Assembly: GCA_013694885.1 (NCBI GenBank)
Contig: JACDBO010000384.1
Span: 1 to 6,629, forward strand
Direction: 5' to 3'
Length of the DNA stretch: 6,629 nt
Origin: Chloroflexia bacterium
GTDB lineage: Bacteria; Chloroflexota; Chloroflexia; Thermomicrobiales; UBA6265
Part shown: positions 1 through 5,331 of the stretch, piece after piece
Layout of the letters: each line of letters starts with the position of its first letter
Numbering within the stretch: the first letter of the stretch is position 1
Notes under the pieces: model-generated
Seen by the model: only the letters and a program-made list of their open reading frames with translations
The model's database searches: none
What the model was told of the DNA's origin: nothing
Translations under genes and position numbers: made by a program

Positions 1-951
1 CGTCAGCGCCGTGCTGTCCCGCCGCGCCGCGTCGTCGAAGGCGCGGGGTCCCGTGCCGGCTTCTTCCTCGCCGGCCACGTCCAAGAGCAGCGCGTAACGG
101 CGCCCCGGTTCGGCGCGGTGGCGGCGCGGGTGGTCGCCGGCCATCTGCACTAGCCGGTGCGGCGGGAAGAGCCCGCCTTCCCCATCCAGCTCCTCCAGGC
201 AGTACTCGGTACGGATGAACGGGTGCGTCGGGCCGAGTTGGTCGATCCGCGCCCGCACCCGCGCCCCGTAGGCCGGCAACTCGGCGGCCACCTCCACCCA
301 CGGCACCAGCCAGAGCCGCTCGCGGCCGCCATCCCGCGCCTCCTGTCCGCGCAGGAACCGCATCTGCCGCGCGAGCAGCGTCTGCCGGCTCCAGACCGTA
401 CCGAGGAAGAGCGTCGTCGCGTTCGTGCTCGCCGCCATCGGGTCGAAGACCGCGTCCCACACATCCGGCTCGATATCCTGCGCCTCGTTGGCGACCAGCA
501 GCAGATCGGCCGTCTGTCCCCGCGCGTTGGCGCCCGGACTGGCCGAGAGGAACCGCGCCGAGGCCCGGCCCACCTGCACCACGTAGCCGTCATGGACCGT
601 GGTCAACCCGGCCGTCAGCGGGTTGCACCGCAGCCGGTTCAGCAGCCGGTCCCGGCTCAACGCCACCTGCGGTCGAAACGTCGGCGCCGCGACGACGACA
701 TTGCCGCCTCGCCGCGCGTGGCGCACCAGCAGGAAGGCCACCACCTGCGCCAGCAGTTCGTCCTTGCCGGCCTGCCGGCTGAAGACCACCGCGAACTGCC
801 GCCCCTCCCGCCCCAGCACACTGGCGATGATCGCCCGCGCCGCCGGAAGTTGATAGGGCCGCAGCCGGTAGCCCGGCACCAGCGTCGCCGAGAAGTCCTC
901 CACGTCGGTCAGCGCCCGCCGCAGCGTCGGGCTCGTGCGGGCACCGGGCAT
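1..951 (-). CDS. Terminase large subunit-like ATPase/nuclease (3' end missing)
   Basis: I translated this open-ended minus-strand frame by hand: 317 codons with no stop, running off the left edge. It resembles phage large terminases, which power DNA packaging with an N-terminal ATPase and cut concatemers with a C-terminal RNase H-like nuclease. Visible parts are a Q-motif-like RPYQLPAAR (residues 31-39), a deviant Walker A FSRQAGKDE (57-65, Lys63), a Walker B-like LLLVANEAQDI (150-160) with Glu156, a motif III candidate TLFLGT (180-185), and the first nuclease acidic patch LLLDVAGEE (288-296, Asp291). Oddly, the Walker B aspartate expected before Glu156 is Asn155. The start at 951 is chosen because GAGG lies 8 bases upstream and an in-frame stop lies at 1045-1047. 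It follows two small same-strand genes. The missing C-terminus would carry the remaining nuclease residues. The family call is fairly firm. Whether it is an active phage enzyme is unknown. Confidence 0.82.
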   Translation of the reverse strand, partial: MPGARTSPTLRRALTDVEDFSATLVPGYRLRPYQLPAARAIIASVLGREGRQFAVVFSRQAGKDELLAQVVAFLLVRHARRGGNVVVAAPTFRPQVALSRDRLLNRLRCNPLTAGLTTVHDGYVVQVGRASARFLSASPGANARGQTADLLLVANEAQDIEPDVWDAVFDPMAASTNATTLFLGTVWSRQTLLARQMRFLRGQEARDGGRERLWLVPWVEVAAELPAYGARVRARIDQLGPTHPFIRTEYCLEELDGEGGLFPPHRLVQMAGDHPRRHRAEPGRRYALLLDVAGEEEAGTGPRAFDDAARRDSTALT

Positions 952-959
952 GGTCGCCG

Positions 960-963
960 CCTC
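960..963 (-). promoter_or_regulatory. Shine-Dalgarno site of the terminase-like gene
   Basis: GAGG on the minus strand, 8 bases before the ATG at 951-949. It supports that start. No ATG or GTG between it and the upstream stop has a better site. Confidence 0.5.
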
Positions 964-1044
964 GTTCTCAGCCTCGAAGAGGCTTCGTAGGTTTAGCGCG
1001 GGTCTTCCGGCCCGCGTCCTCGGCCCGGGCGGCGATGGGTGTTG

Positions 1045-1335
1045 CTACACCCCGACCAGCCGGGTCACGATGTCGAGCACGATCGCCCCGGCCAGCATGA
1101 AGACCAGGTTGTTGAGCCGCAGCTTGATCTCCCGCAACTCATCGGTCAGCGTCTCCACCATCTGCCGCGTCACCGCCTCATACGCACTCGCCGGCCGCAG
1201 ATCGACCGTGTCCGCCCGCCGCAGCCGCCGCACTCGATCCCGCAGCGCCGCCTCCACCCGCGCCGCCCGGAGCCGGTCGCCATCCTCCGGCCCATCCCGT
1301 GCCGCCCCCGGCAACAAGTCCATTGGCCTGCTCAT
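1045..1335 (-). CDS. Small protein with one C-terminal membrane segment, unknown function
   Basis: A 96-aa protein. An earlier ATG at 1392 is open, but its extra 15-19 residues are translated from the GGGCCGAG repeat, while the ATG at 1335 has GGAGG 5 bases upstream, so 1335 is preferred. Residues 1-60 are rich in Arg, Asp and Glu and likely helical or disordered. Residues 62-76 look amphipathic. The tail, from about residue 74 (LNNLVFMLAGAIVLDIV), is a single hydrophobic segment ending at the C-terminus, so a tail-anchored inner-membrane protein is likely. It sits between the Cys/His protein gene and the terminase-like gene with 93-base gaps on both sides, all on one strand, which suggests a shared unit. 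A holin- or packaging-accessory role would fit, but I recognise no family and the size and topology alone do not prove it. Confidence 0.65.
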   Translation of the reverse strand: MSRPMDLLPGAARDGPEDGDRLRAARVEAALRDRVRRLRRADTVDLRPASAYEAVTRQMVETLTDELREIKLRLNNLVFMLAGAIVLDIVTRLVGV

Positions 1336-1340
1336 TCCGC

Positions 1341-1345
1341 CCTCC
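1341..1345 (-). promoter_or_regulatory. Shine-Dalgarno site deciding the 1335 start
   Basis: GGAGG on the minus strand, 5 bases before the ATG at 1335-1333. It overlaps the alternative ATG at 1347-1345. The longer candidate starting at 1392 has only repeat sequence upstream. Confidence 0.65.
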
Positions 1346-1350
1346 ATCTC

Positions 1351-1422
1351 AAGGGCCGAGAAGCGAGGGCCGAGGGCCGAGTCAGTAGCCATCTCGGCCC
1401 TCGCTCCTCGGCCCTCGGCCCT
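1351..1422. repeat. GGGCCGAG-unit inverted repeat in an intergenic gap
   Basis: Multiple near-copies of GGGCCGAG or its complement are packed on both sides of 1382-1392. The best perfect pairing is GCGAGGGCCGAG (1363-1374) with CTCGGCCCTCGC (1393-1404), 12 bp with an 18-base loop. Both arms are built from the same units but in slightly different arrangements, so it looks like a repeat element that has turned over rather than a plain terminator. It fills most of the gap between two genes of the terminase cluster and could attenuate transcription. No T-run follows it on the minus strand. Confidence 0.7.
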
Positions 1423-1428
1423 TCGTCG

Positions 1429-1911
1429 TCAGTCTTCATCCAGTTCGATCAGAATCCGCGTCAGCGCCTCGGTCAGCCCCTGCGCCACCTCGCCGCTCAT
1501 CGCCCGCTGCGCCCGCGCCGCCTGCACCGCCACGCTGGCGACACGAGCCACGTTCGCCGCCAGCTTCGAGAGGTCGTCCTCCTCGACCAGCAGCCGCGCC
1601 AGCACCAGCCGCAGCGCCCCGATCTCCTCGACCAGCCCACGCTCGGCCGCCGCCTCCGCGATCACCCGCGCCAGCGAGGCGTCGAACAGCGCGCGGTAGT
1701 TGCCCTCCTCCAGCCGTTCCCGGAACCGCTTCGCCCGTCGCTCCCGCTCCCGCCGCGCCGCGGTGCTCGCCTCGATCACCGCGATCGCCTCGCCGAGCGC
1801 CGGCTCCTCCCTCTCCTCGATCGTCTCGTGCCGCGCGCAGAACACCCGCCCGGCGCCGACGAACCGCCCGCATCCCGACGCCGCGCACCGCCGGCCCGTT
1901 CGCCCGTCCAT
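1429..1911 (-). CDS. Cys/His-cluster helical protein upstream of terminase-like gene
   Basis: A 160-aa protein. The N-terminus has a likely zinc site, C9-x4-C14-x10-C25-x2-H28 (CAASGCGRF...FCARH). The rest is almost entirely charged helix: a segment rich in Glu and Arg (residues 30-75), then Ala/Leu-rich helices to an acidic end (IELDED). The frame is open up to a GTG at 1932 and an ATG at 1929, but the ATG at 1911 has GGAG 7 bases upstream and is preferred. It is the first gene of the minus-strand cluster that ends in the terminase-like gene, directly after a LexA-type palindrome. By size, place and the combination of a small DNA-binding-type head with a helical body it could stand in for a small terminase subunit, but usual small terminases have a helix-turn-helix head, so this is only an inference. 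No family recognised. Confidence 0.75.
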   Translation of the reverse strand: MDGRTGRRCAASGCGRFVGAGRVFCARHETIEEREEPALGEAIAVIEASTAARRERERRAKRFRERLEEGNYRALFDASLARVIAEAAAERGLVEEIGALRLVLARLLVEEDDLSKLAANVARVASVAVQAARAQRAMSGEVAQGLTEALTRILIELDED

Positions 1912-1918
1912 CACCGTT

Positions 1919-1922
1919 CTCC
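1919..1922 (-). promoter_or_regulatory. Shine-Dalgarno site deciding the 1911 start
   Basis: GGAG on the minus strand, 7 bases before the ATG at 1911-1909. The upstream in-frame GTG (1932) and ATG (1929) are preceded by T-rich sequence with no good ribosome-binding site. Confidence 0.55.
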
Positions 1923-1940
1923 GCCGCATCACTCAAAAAG

Positions 1941-1954
1941 AGAACGTATGTTCT
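1941..1954. promoter_or_regulatory. LexA/SOS-box-type operator
   Basis: AGAACGTATGTTCT has perfect 5-bp arms around GTAT. It matches the GAAC-N4-GTTC LexA (DinR) box of Gram-positive-type bacteria, including the R-N-R-Y centre of the consensus CGAACRNRYGTTYC. It lies about 30 bases upstream of the start at 1911 of the terminase cluster, in the AT-richest part of this intergenic region, where a promoter is expected. LexA binding would repress the cluster until DNA damage. The site could in principle serve the divergent gene at 2272, but that start is over 300 bases away. Confidence 0.6.
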
Positions 1955-1963
1955 TTCTGCTCT

Positions 1964-1977
1964 CGTTCATACGAACG
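1964..1977. promoter_or_regulatory. Second palindrome with reversed half-sites
   Basis: CGTTCATACGAACG has 5-bp arms around ATAC. Its half-sites are GTTC...GAAC, the reverse arrangement of the neighbouring LexA-type box, and its centre is 23 bp (about two helical turns) away. It may be part of a compound operator or belong to another regulator. Confidence 0.4.
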
Positions 1978-2125
1978 CTTCGGGCACCACGGACCGCGCC
2001 ACCAGCGTTCGACACGACGCGTTCGGCGCACCCTGGCAGGTTGCGATTCGGCATTCATGCCCATGCAATGCCGTCATTCTCCGCACGTTAGCACCGGGTT
2101 AAGCCGAATTATGATGGTTCATATG

Positions 2126-2155
2126 TGGCATTCAGATGCGACTTGATGGTATAAC
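2126..2155 (+). promoter_or_regulatory. Possible sigma-70-type promoter
   Basis: TATAAC at 2150-2155 is a good -10 candidate in a locally AT-rich stretch. The only -35 at 17-18 bp spacing is the weak TGGCAT (2126-2131). It would leave a leader of about 110 bases before the gene at 2272. Tentative. Confidence 0.25.
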
Positions 2156-2256
2156 CGGCAGCCGTGCATCCGGCGGCCAGACGCCGCCGGGCGCGCGGAC
2201 AGTCAGAGGCCAACGGTCGGCATCCGGCCGGCAACCGCACGGGACCTAGTGATTAG

Positions 2257-2262
2257 AGGAGG
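2257..2262 (+). promoter_or_regulatory. Strong Shine-Dalgarno site before the secreted protein
   Basis: AGGAGG with 9 bases to the ATG at 2272. A full consensus site argues that this gene is, or recently was, well translated despite its internal stop. Confidence 0.75.
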
Positions 2263-2271
2263 ATCGACTTC

Positions 2272-2814
2272 ATGCGAAAGCTCTTGGCCATACTCTGCGC
2301 GACGCTGTTCCTGATGGGCGGCTCGGCGAGCCTCGTCGCCGCCCAGGACGCCGCCACCCCGGCCGCCCCTGGCGCTGAGGGTGGCTCCGCCGACCCAGCC
2401 GTCGGCGACACCGTCTCCGTCGTCGACAGCCGCGGCAACGAGTACGTCACCGTCTCGGTGACCGAGGTCGTCCGCCCGTGAGAGGACTTCGGCGAGTTCG
2501 AGGAGCCGGAGCGCGGCACCGAGTACGTCGCCTTCGTGCTCGAGTTCGAGAACACCTCGGACTCGGCCGTCGAGATCGATCCGTTCCGGTTCACCCTGCA
2601 GGATGCCTCCGGCTTCATCTTCAGCACCGCCTTCGCCCAGGGCGAAGAGGGCGCGGAGATGCCCCCGCTGTCTGAGGCCACCGAAGTCGAAGGCGGCGAG
2701 TCCCTCGAGGCCCTGATCGTCTTCAATGTCTTCGAAGAGCAGCCGCTGGCCCACCTCTTCTGGCAGCCGGACTCGGATCGCCTCGTCACCCTCGCCCAGC
2801 TCGAAGGCGAGTAA
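2272..2814 (+). pseudogene. Secreted DUF4352-like protein with in-frame TGA
   Basis: One continuous frame of 180 codons plus TAA, broken only by TGA at 2479-2481 (codon 70). Residues 1-24 form a signal peptide (basic MRK, hydrophobic LLAILCATLFLMGG, cleavage likely after LVAA), followed by an Ala/Pro/Gly/Asp linker and then a beta-rich domain. The domain phrases TEYVAFVLEFENTS, DPFRFTLQDASGF and a final stretch of apolar and acidic strands resemble the Ig-like DUF4352 family of exported lipoproteins and secreted proteins. The TGA falls at the start of that domain, between VVRP and EDFGEFEEPE, where an aromatic residue such as Trp would fit. Reading frame, GC-rich third positions and sense all continue after it. 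Simplest reading: a recent nonsense change, TGG to TGA, or a sequencing error. Readthrough or recoding is possible. Without it only a 69-aa secreted stub is made. A restart at GTG 2536 would lack the signal peptide. Confidence 0.7.
2487..2511 (+). promoter_or_regulatory. Hairpin just after the in-frame TGA
   Basis: CTTCGGC (2487-2493) pairs with GCCGGAG (2505-2511), 7 bp including one T-G pair, around an 11-base loop that begins with G. It starts 5 bases after the TGA. A bacterial selenocysteine element would have a similar stem and a G at the loop start, but its loop usually begins about 16-37 bases after UGA, and here it is 12. Such hairpins arise easily by chance in GC-rich coding DNA. Confidence 0.3.
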
Positions 2815-2846
2815 GCCGCACCGATCCGCTCAACACGAGCGAACCC

Positions 2847-2879
2847 GCGATCTCGGCTGGCAAGTTCAGCCGGGATCGC
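2847..2879. terminator. Bidirectional hairpin terminator between convergent genes
   Basis: GCGATCTCGGCTG (2847-2859) pairs with CAGCCGGGATCGC (2867-2879): 13 bp with one G-T pair and a 7-base loop. It lies in the 75-base gap between the stop of the secreted protein gene and the stop of the phosphotriesterase-family gene. The following bases (CTCGTTCCTATTA) are only moderately T-rich, so termination may be weak or partly Rho-assisted. Confidence 0.6.
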
Positions 2880-2889
2880 CTCGTTCCTA

Positions 2890-3819
2890 TTACCCCCGCA
2901 ATTTCCTCGCAAACGCCGCGAACGGGTTTCGCCGCGTCAGTCTGTCGATGGTCGCGTCATCGATGCCGGCCGCGGCGAGGGTGGGTAGGAAGCACTCGGT
3001 CAGGTAGGTGAAGGGGCGCGGTGTGCCGCCGCCGGGCTGGGCAGGGTCATACCAGCCGCGGTCATGGCTGAGCAGGATGCGCTCACCGAGCCCGGCGTCG
3101 AGCCCGCGCCGCACGAGGTCGATGAACCGGTCGTCGCTGCCCGGCTCCCCGATCCCGTCATACTCCAGCCAGACACCGCGCCGCCCCAACTCGTGGTGGA
3201 GGGCGATGTCCGGCTCCTGGTGCGCATGGATCCAGACGAAACGCTCCGGAGCCGCCCCGGTGGCCTCCAACAGGTCGACTTGAGCACGGGCGACCACCCC
3301 GCGTACGGTATGGCTGCCGATCGCCGCACCGGTCGCCGCCGAGGCCCCAGCCGCCGCCCGTAAGACCTTCGCTTCCGCCGCTGTCAACGCCTCATCGCTC
3401 GCGCCGACCTTGATCCAGCCGGCCTGGACGCCGGTCCCCTCGATCTCGCCGGAGAGTTCCCCGATCATCCAGTCGCGCAGCTCCTCCTCACGGGCATCCT
3501 GGACCCACGGCGGCAGCCACGGCTCGCGGTAGACCCCGGTCGGTGCGACCAACGGGAACCCGGTCGCCCTTGAGACCGCCAGCAAGATGTCGACCCGGCG
3601 CCCGACGCCGACGGTACTCGGCTCGACGATCGCCGTCACCCCCGCCGCCCGCGCCCGTGCCAGCTCCGGTCCCATCAGCCGCACGACATCGGCCGCCTCC
3701 GCCTCGCCATACCCCGGCTGGTCCCACGTCCGCAGGTCGACGAAGACATGCTCGTGCGGCAGGATCGCCCCGAGCTCGTCCAACCCCATCGGTCCCAGCG
3801 TCGTCACCAGCTCCGGCAT
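2890..3819 (-). CDS. Phosphotriesterase-family metal-dependent hydrolase
   Basis: A 309-aa TIM-barrel amidohydrolase of the phosphotriesterase (PTE) family, close to the usual length. The binuclear metal ligands can all be placed: HEH at residues 22-24, the bridging Lys137 in GWIKVGA (carboxylated in the family), His170 in GSHTVRG, His198 in WIHAHQEPD, and Asp253 in LLSHDRGWY. The early TTLGPM segment is also typical. Members hydrolyse phosphotriesters or, more often naturally, lactones. Substrate cannot be read from sequence, and no signal peptide is visible, so it is probably cytoplasmic. The frame extends to 3849, but the ATG at 3819 has GGAGAGG 4 bases upstream and gives the family's normal N-terminus. 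It follows the toxin gene by 39 bases on the same strand and may be co-transcribed, although its codon use is more GC-rich than that of the toxin-antitoxin pair. Confidence 0.9.
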   Translation of the reverse strand: MPELVTTLGPMGLDELGAILPHEHVFVDLRTWDQPGYGEAEAADVVRLMGPELARARAAGVTAIVEPSTVGVGRRVDILLAVSRATGFPLVAPTGVYREPWLPPWVQDAREEELRDWMIGELSGEIEGTGVQAGWIKVGASDEALTAAEAKVLRAAAGASAATGAAIGSHTVRGVVARAQVDLLEATGAAPERFVWIHAHQEPDIALHHELGRRGVWLEYDGIGEPGSDDRFIDLVRRGLDAGLGERILLSHDRGWYDPAQPGGGTPRPFTYLTECFLPTLAAAGIDDATIDRLTRRNPFAAFARKLRG

Positions 3820-3823
3820 CGTT

Positions 3824-3830
3824 CCTCTCC
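3824..3830 (-). promoter_or_regulatory. Shine-Dalgarno site of the phosphotriesterase-family gene
   Basis: GGAGAGG on the minus strand, 4 bases before the ATG at 3819-3817 (its GGAG part is 7 bases away). It favours this start over the ATG at 3849, which would add an unusual basic decapeptide. Confidence 0.6.
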
Positions 3831-3858
3831 GCCGTGATTTTGGCAGCAAGTAAGACCG

Positions 3859-4305
3859 CTACCCGGGATCATCATCCTGCCAGGATGCTTCCACCTCGGG
3901 CACGTCGAGAAAGGCCCGCGGACTCAGGATCATGATGTCGCCATACCGACCTATGCGCTGAAGGCCATAGTCTCCCGTAACCAGGTAGGGCACCTCACCC
4001 GCGACCGCTGTCGCGAGCACGAGGTCATCCTCCTCGTCGTCCGCTATGCTGAATACCGTGTCCACCGGAATCACGAACGTTGCCTTGGTGCGCAGTCGAT
4101 CGACAGCTGCCCGCACCTCATCAGGTCCGAATCGTGCACGGAGGTACGGCTTGCTCCACGCATCAACCATCTCGCGAAGGATGTGCTCGGAGATGACAAG
4201 TTCGAACGTCTGGTCCGTCCACGCAGCCAATATCTCTGCCGGACCTCCTTGCCTGGCCGGAAACCCGGAGACAAGTACATTGACATCAACGACCGCTCGG
4301 ATCAT
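3859..4305 (-). CDS. PIN-domain toxin, VapC-like family
   Basis: A 148-aa PIN-domain protein, matching in size the group usually annotated as putative toxin-antitoxin system toxin component, PIN family. PIN toxins are Mg-dependent ribonucleases. Acidic active-site candidates are Asp7 with Asn9 in VVDVNVLVSG, Glu40 or Glu45 in ISEHILREMVD, Asp93/Asp94 in EEDDLVLATA, and Asp112 in YLVTGDYGL. The ATG at 4305 overlaps the TGA of the upstream antitoxin gene as ATGA, so translation is probably coupled. No independent Shine-Dalgarno is seen. Base use is less GC-rich than in the flanking genes, fitting horizontal acquisition of the pair. All motifs look intact. The RNA target cannot be predicted. Confidence 0.88.
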   Translation of the reverse strand: MIRAVVDVNVLVSGFPARQGGPAEILAAWTDQTFELVISEHILREMVDAWSKPYLRARFGPDEVRAAVDRLRTKATFVIPVDTVFSIADDEEDDLVLATAVAGEVPYLVTGDYGLQRIGRYGDIMILSPRAFLDVPEVEASWQDDDPG

Positions 4306-4634
4306 TGAACACCGGCGGCCTGCTTGCGCGCTGCTTTCCTCTCGGCACGCGATTCAGCGATAGCGCGTGCTGCTTCTCGCTCTATTTCTTCTGTCGGCAC
4401 ATCTCGAAACGGCGCCCGCATCGCCTCAAGGACGCGCCACCCCTCAGCGATATCCGCGTCGATTTTTTCCAACCGACGCAAATCCTTAGCTGACACGATG
4501 GCCGCAACCGGCACACCACTCTTCTCGACGAACACCCGCGTTTCCTCTCGCGCCACGCGGTTAATAACGCTGCTGAACTGTTGCCGCACTTCGGACGCCT
4601 TCATGGTTTGGGTTGCTGGTTGTCGCTCGCGCAT
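4302..4634 (-). CDS. Phd/YefM-family antitoxin
   Basis: A 110-aa antitoxin. Residues 11-58 (MKASEVRQQFSSVINRV, then a strand-rich VFVEKSGVPVAAIVSAKDL) match the Phd/YefM DNA-binding fold. The C-terminal half is long, charged helix (EEIEREAARAIAESRAERKAARK), as expected for the segment that wraps and inhibits the toxin. The frame is open upstream to 4889, but GGAGG (4641-4645) gives 6-base spacing only for the ATG at 4634. The ATG at 4640 would abut the site. It overlaps the toxin gene by 4 bases. Like its relatives it probably represses its own promoter through the TGTACA palindrome 22-47 bases upstream. Pairing of a Phd-type antitoxin with a PIN toxin is common. Confidence 0.88.
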   Translation of the reverse strand: MRERQPATQTMKASEVRQQFSSVINRVAREETRVFVEKSGVPVAAIVSAKDLRRLEKIDADIAEGWRVLEAMRAPFRDVPTEEIEREAARAIAESRAERKAARKQAAGVQ

Positions 4635-4640
4635 GGTCAT

Positions 4641-4645
4641 CCTCC
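4641..4645 (-). promoter_or_regulatory. Shine-Dalgarno site deciding the antitoxin start
   Basis: GGAGG on the minus strand, 6 bases before the ATG at 4634-4632 and directly adjacent to the ATG at 4640-4638, so the inner start is preferred. Confidence 0.65.
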
Positions 4646-4655
4646 ACTCTGATTG

Positions 4656-4681
4656 CGTACACAATTGTACAATATCGTACG
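4656..4681. promoter_or_regulatory. YefM-type operator with TGTACA core
   Basis: A 26-bp interrupted palindrome centred at 4668/4669. The perfect core is ATTGTACAAT (4664-4673) and the outer arms are CGTAC (4656-4660) and GTACG (4677-4681), with 3 unpaired bases between on each side. GTAC therefore recurs every 10 bp (4657, 4667, 4677), on one face of the helix. YefM operators are described as palindromes with TGTACA cores, which this matches. On the minus strand the core also contains a TACAAT -10 candidate (4669-4664), so binding would block the promoter. No convincing -35 was found. Confidence 0.7.
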
Positions 4682-4809
4682 TTTCTGATGGGTTATCGTT
4701 CTCGCAAGGAAGGCAGGAACGCACGAGCACCCCATCGCCATCAATTTGAGCTTGCGAAAAAAGACGGTCCGAAAGGGAGCGGTTTGGTAAAACGGCAGGA
4801 AATATCCGC

Positions 4810-5331
4810 CTAGAACGTCCGCCCCAGCACCTGGTCCCACGGCTGCGGCGCGGCCACGCGCACAACCTCGTCCTCGTTGTCGCGCACATAGAGGTAGAGA
4901 TGGGCGAAGAACTCCGCCTCCGGCAGCGGGTAGGTCGGGTTGATGCAGAGGTAGGGCCAGGGCCACGGCGTGGGCGTGCCCGGCGCGCATCGCACCTCGA
5001 TCCGCCGCCCGATCCGCAGGCGGTAGGTCACTCCGGGGTAGAGTCGCGAGGGCAGTTCCAGATAGCCGGCCCGCCGCACCTGCCGCCAGAGCTCGTCGCC
5101 CAGCGTCGCCCGTGCGACCTCCTCCGCCCGCCGCCGCGCCTCGTCATAGTCACCCCGCGAGAAGCCGAACCCGGCCGTCCGTTTCGGCAGATGCTCCCAG
5201 CGGTGCCGCCACGGCAACTCCAGCCGGCCCGCATCGGGCACCACTTCATCCGCCGACCGACCCCGCAGCCACCCCCGCCACCGCGCCCACCACGACGGCC
5301 CCGCTGCTGGATCGCGAAGCTCAACGCTCAT
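4810..5331 (-). CDS. Unrecognised 173-aa protein with a PYLCINP motif
   Basis: The frame is open to 5505, but beyond 5331 it would translate two intergenic hairpins, so the ATG at 5331 is chosen. Its ribosome-binding site is poor (GGA 9 bases upstream in an AT-rich leader). Trp/Arg-rich residues 14-25 may be amphipathic. Helices follow at about 61-88 (YDEARRRAEEVARATLGDE), then a GYLELPSRLYPGVTYRL segment, a strand pair (YRLRIGRRIEVRC), Trp/Pro-rich WPWPYLCINPTYPLP (123-137), a helix (EAEFFAHLYLYVRDNEDEV) and a short tail. Cysteines are C115 and C129. The order helix, strand meander, Pro-flanked Cys, helix is loosely like E2 conjugating folds, which is speculation. The residue pattern looks constrained, so I consider it a real gene. 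It lies downstream of the Gly-Gly protein gene, separated by 217 bases. Function unknown. Confidence 0.72.
   Translation of the reverse strand: MSVELRDPAAGPSWWARWRGWLRGRSADEVVPDAGRLELPWRHRWEHLPKRTAGFGFSRGDYDEARRRAEEVARATLGDELWRQVRRAGYLELPSRLYPGVTYRLRIGRRIEVRCAPGTPTPWPWPYLCINPTYPLPEAEFFAHLYLYVRDNEDEVVRVAAPQPWDQVLGRTF

Larger units (their letters stand above)
1978..2271. other. Intergenic region between divergent genes
   Basis: With the two palindromes, this completes a gap of 360 bases between divergent starts at 1911 and 2272. It is locally AT-rich at 2090-2155. Apart from the promoter-like elements listed separately I see no gene, hairpin of note or RNA gene here. Frames that stay open across 1978-2146 are the tails of mirror frames of the minus-strand genes. 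Confidence 0.5.

Noticed and set aside
157..990. Long plus-strand frame of 277 aa
   Set aside because: It mirrors the terminase-like gene. Its protein is Arg/His/Pro-rich with no domain, while the minus frame carries ordered terminase motifs.
1039..2091. Plus-strand frame of 350 aa
   Set aside because: It lies opposite two supported minus-strand genes, crosses the intergenic repeat and palindromes, and has an implausible Arg/His/Pro-rich composition.
2479..2511. Selenocysteine at the TGA of the secreted protein
   Set aside because: The hairpin loop begins only 12 bases after the TGA, closer than usual bacterial elements, and the protein type is not a known selenoprotein. Kept only as a minor alternative in the finding.
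2203..2912. Minus-strand frames opposite the secreted protein
   Set aside because: The plus strand has a signal peptide, a full Shine-Dalgarno and a recognisable domain. The minus frames also run across the terminator hairpin.
4740..4809. Terminator after the 173-aa gene
   Set aside because: A TTTTTT run exists on the minus strand (near 4757-4762), but no stem better than about 3-4 bp precedes it.
4302..4889. Long 195-aa version of the antitoxin
   Set aside because: The first 85 residues cross the operator and promoter and part of the next gene. The Shine-Dalgarno and family start point to 4634.
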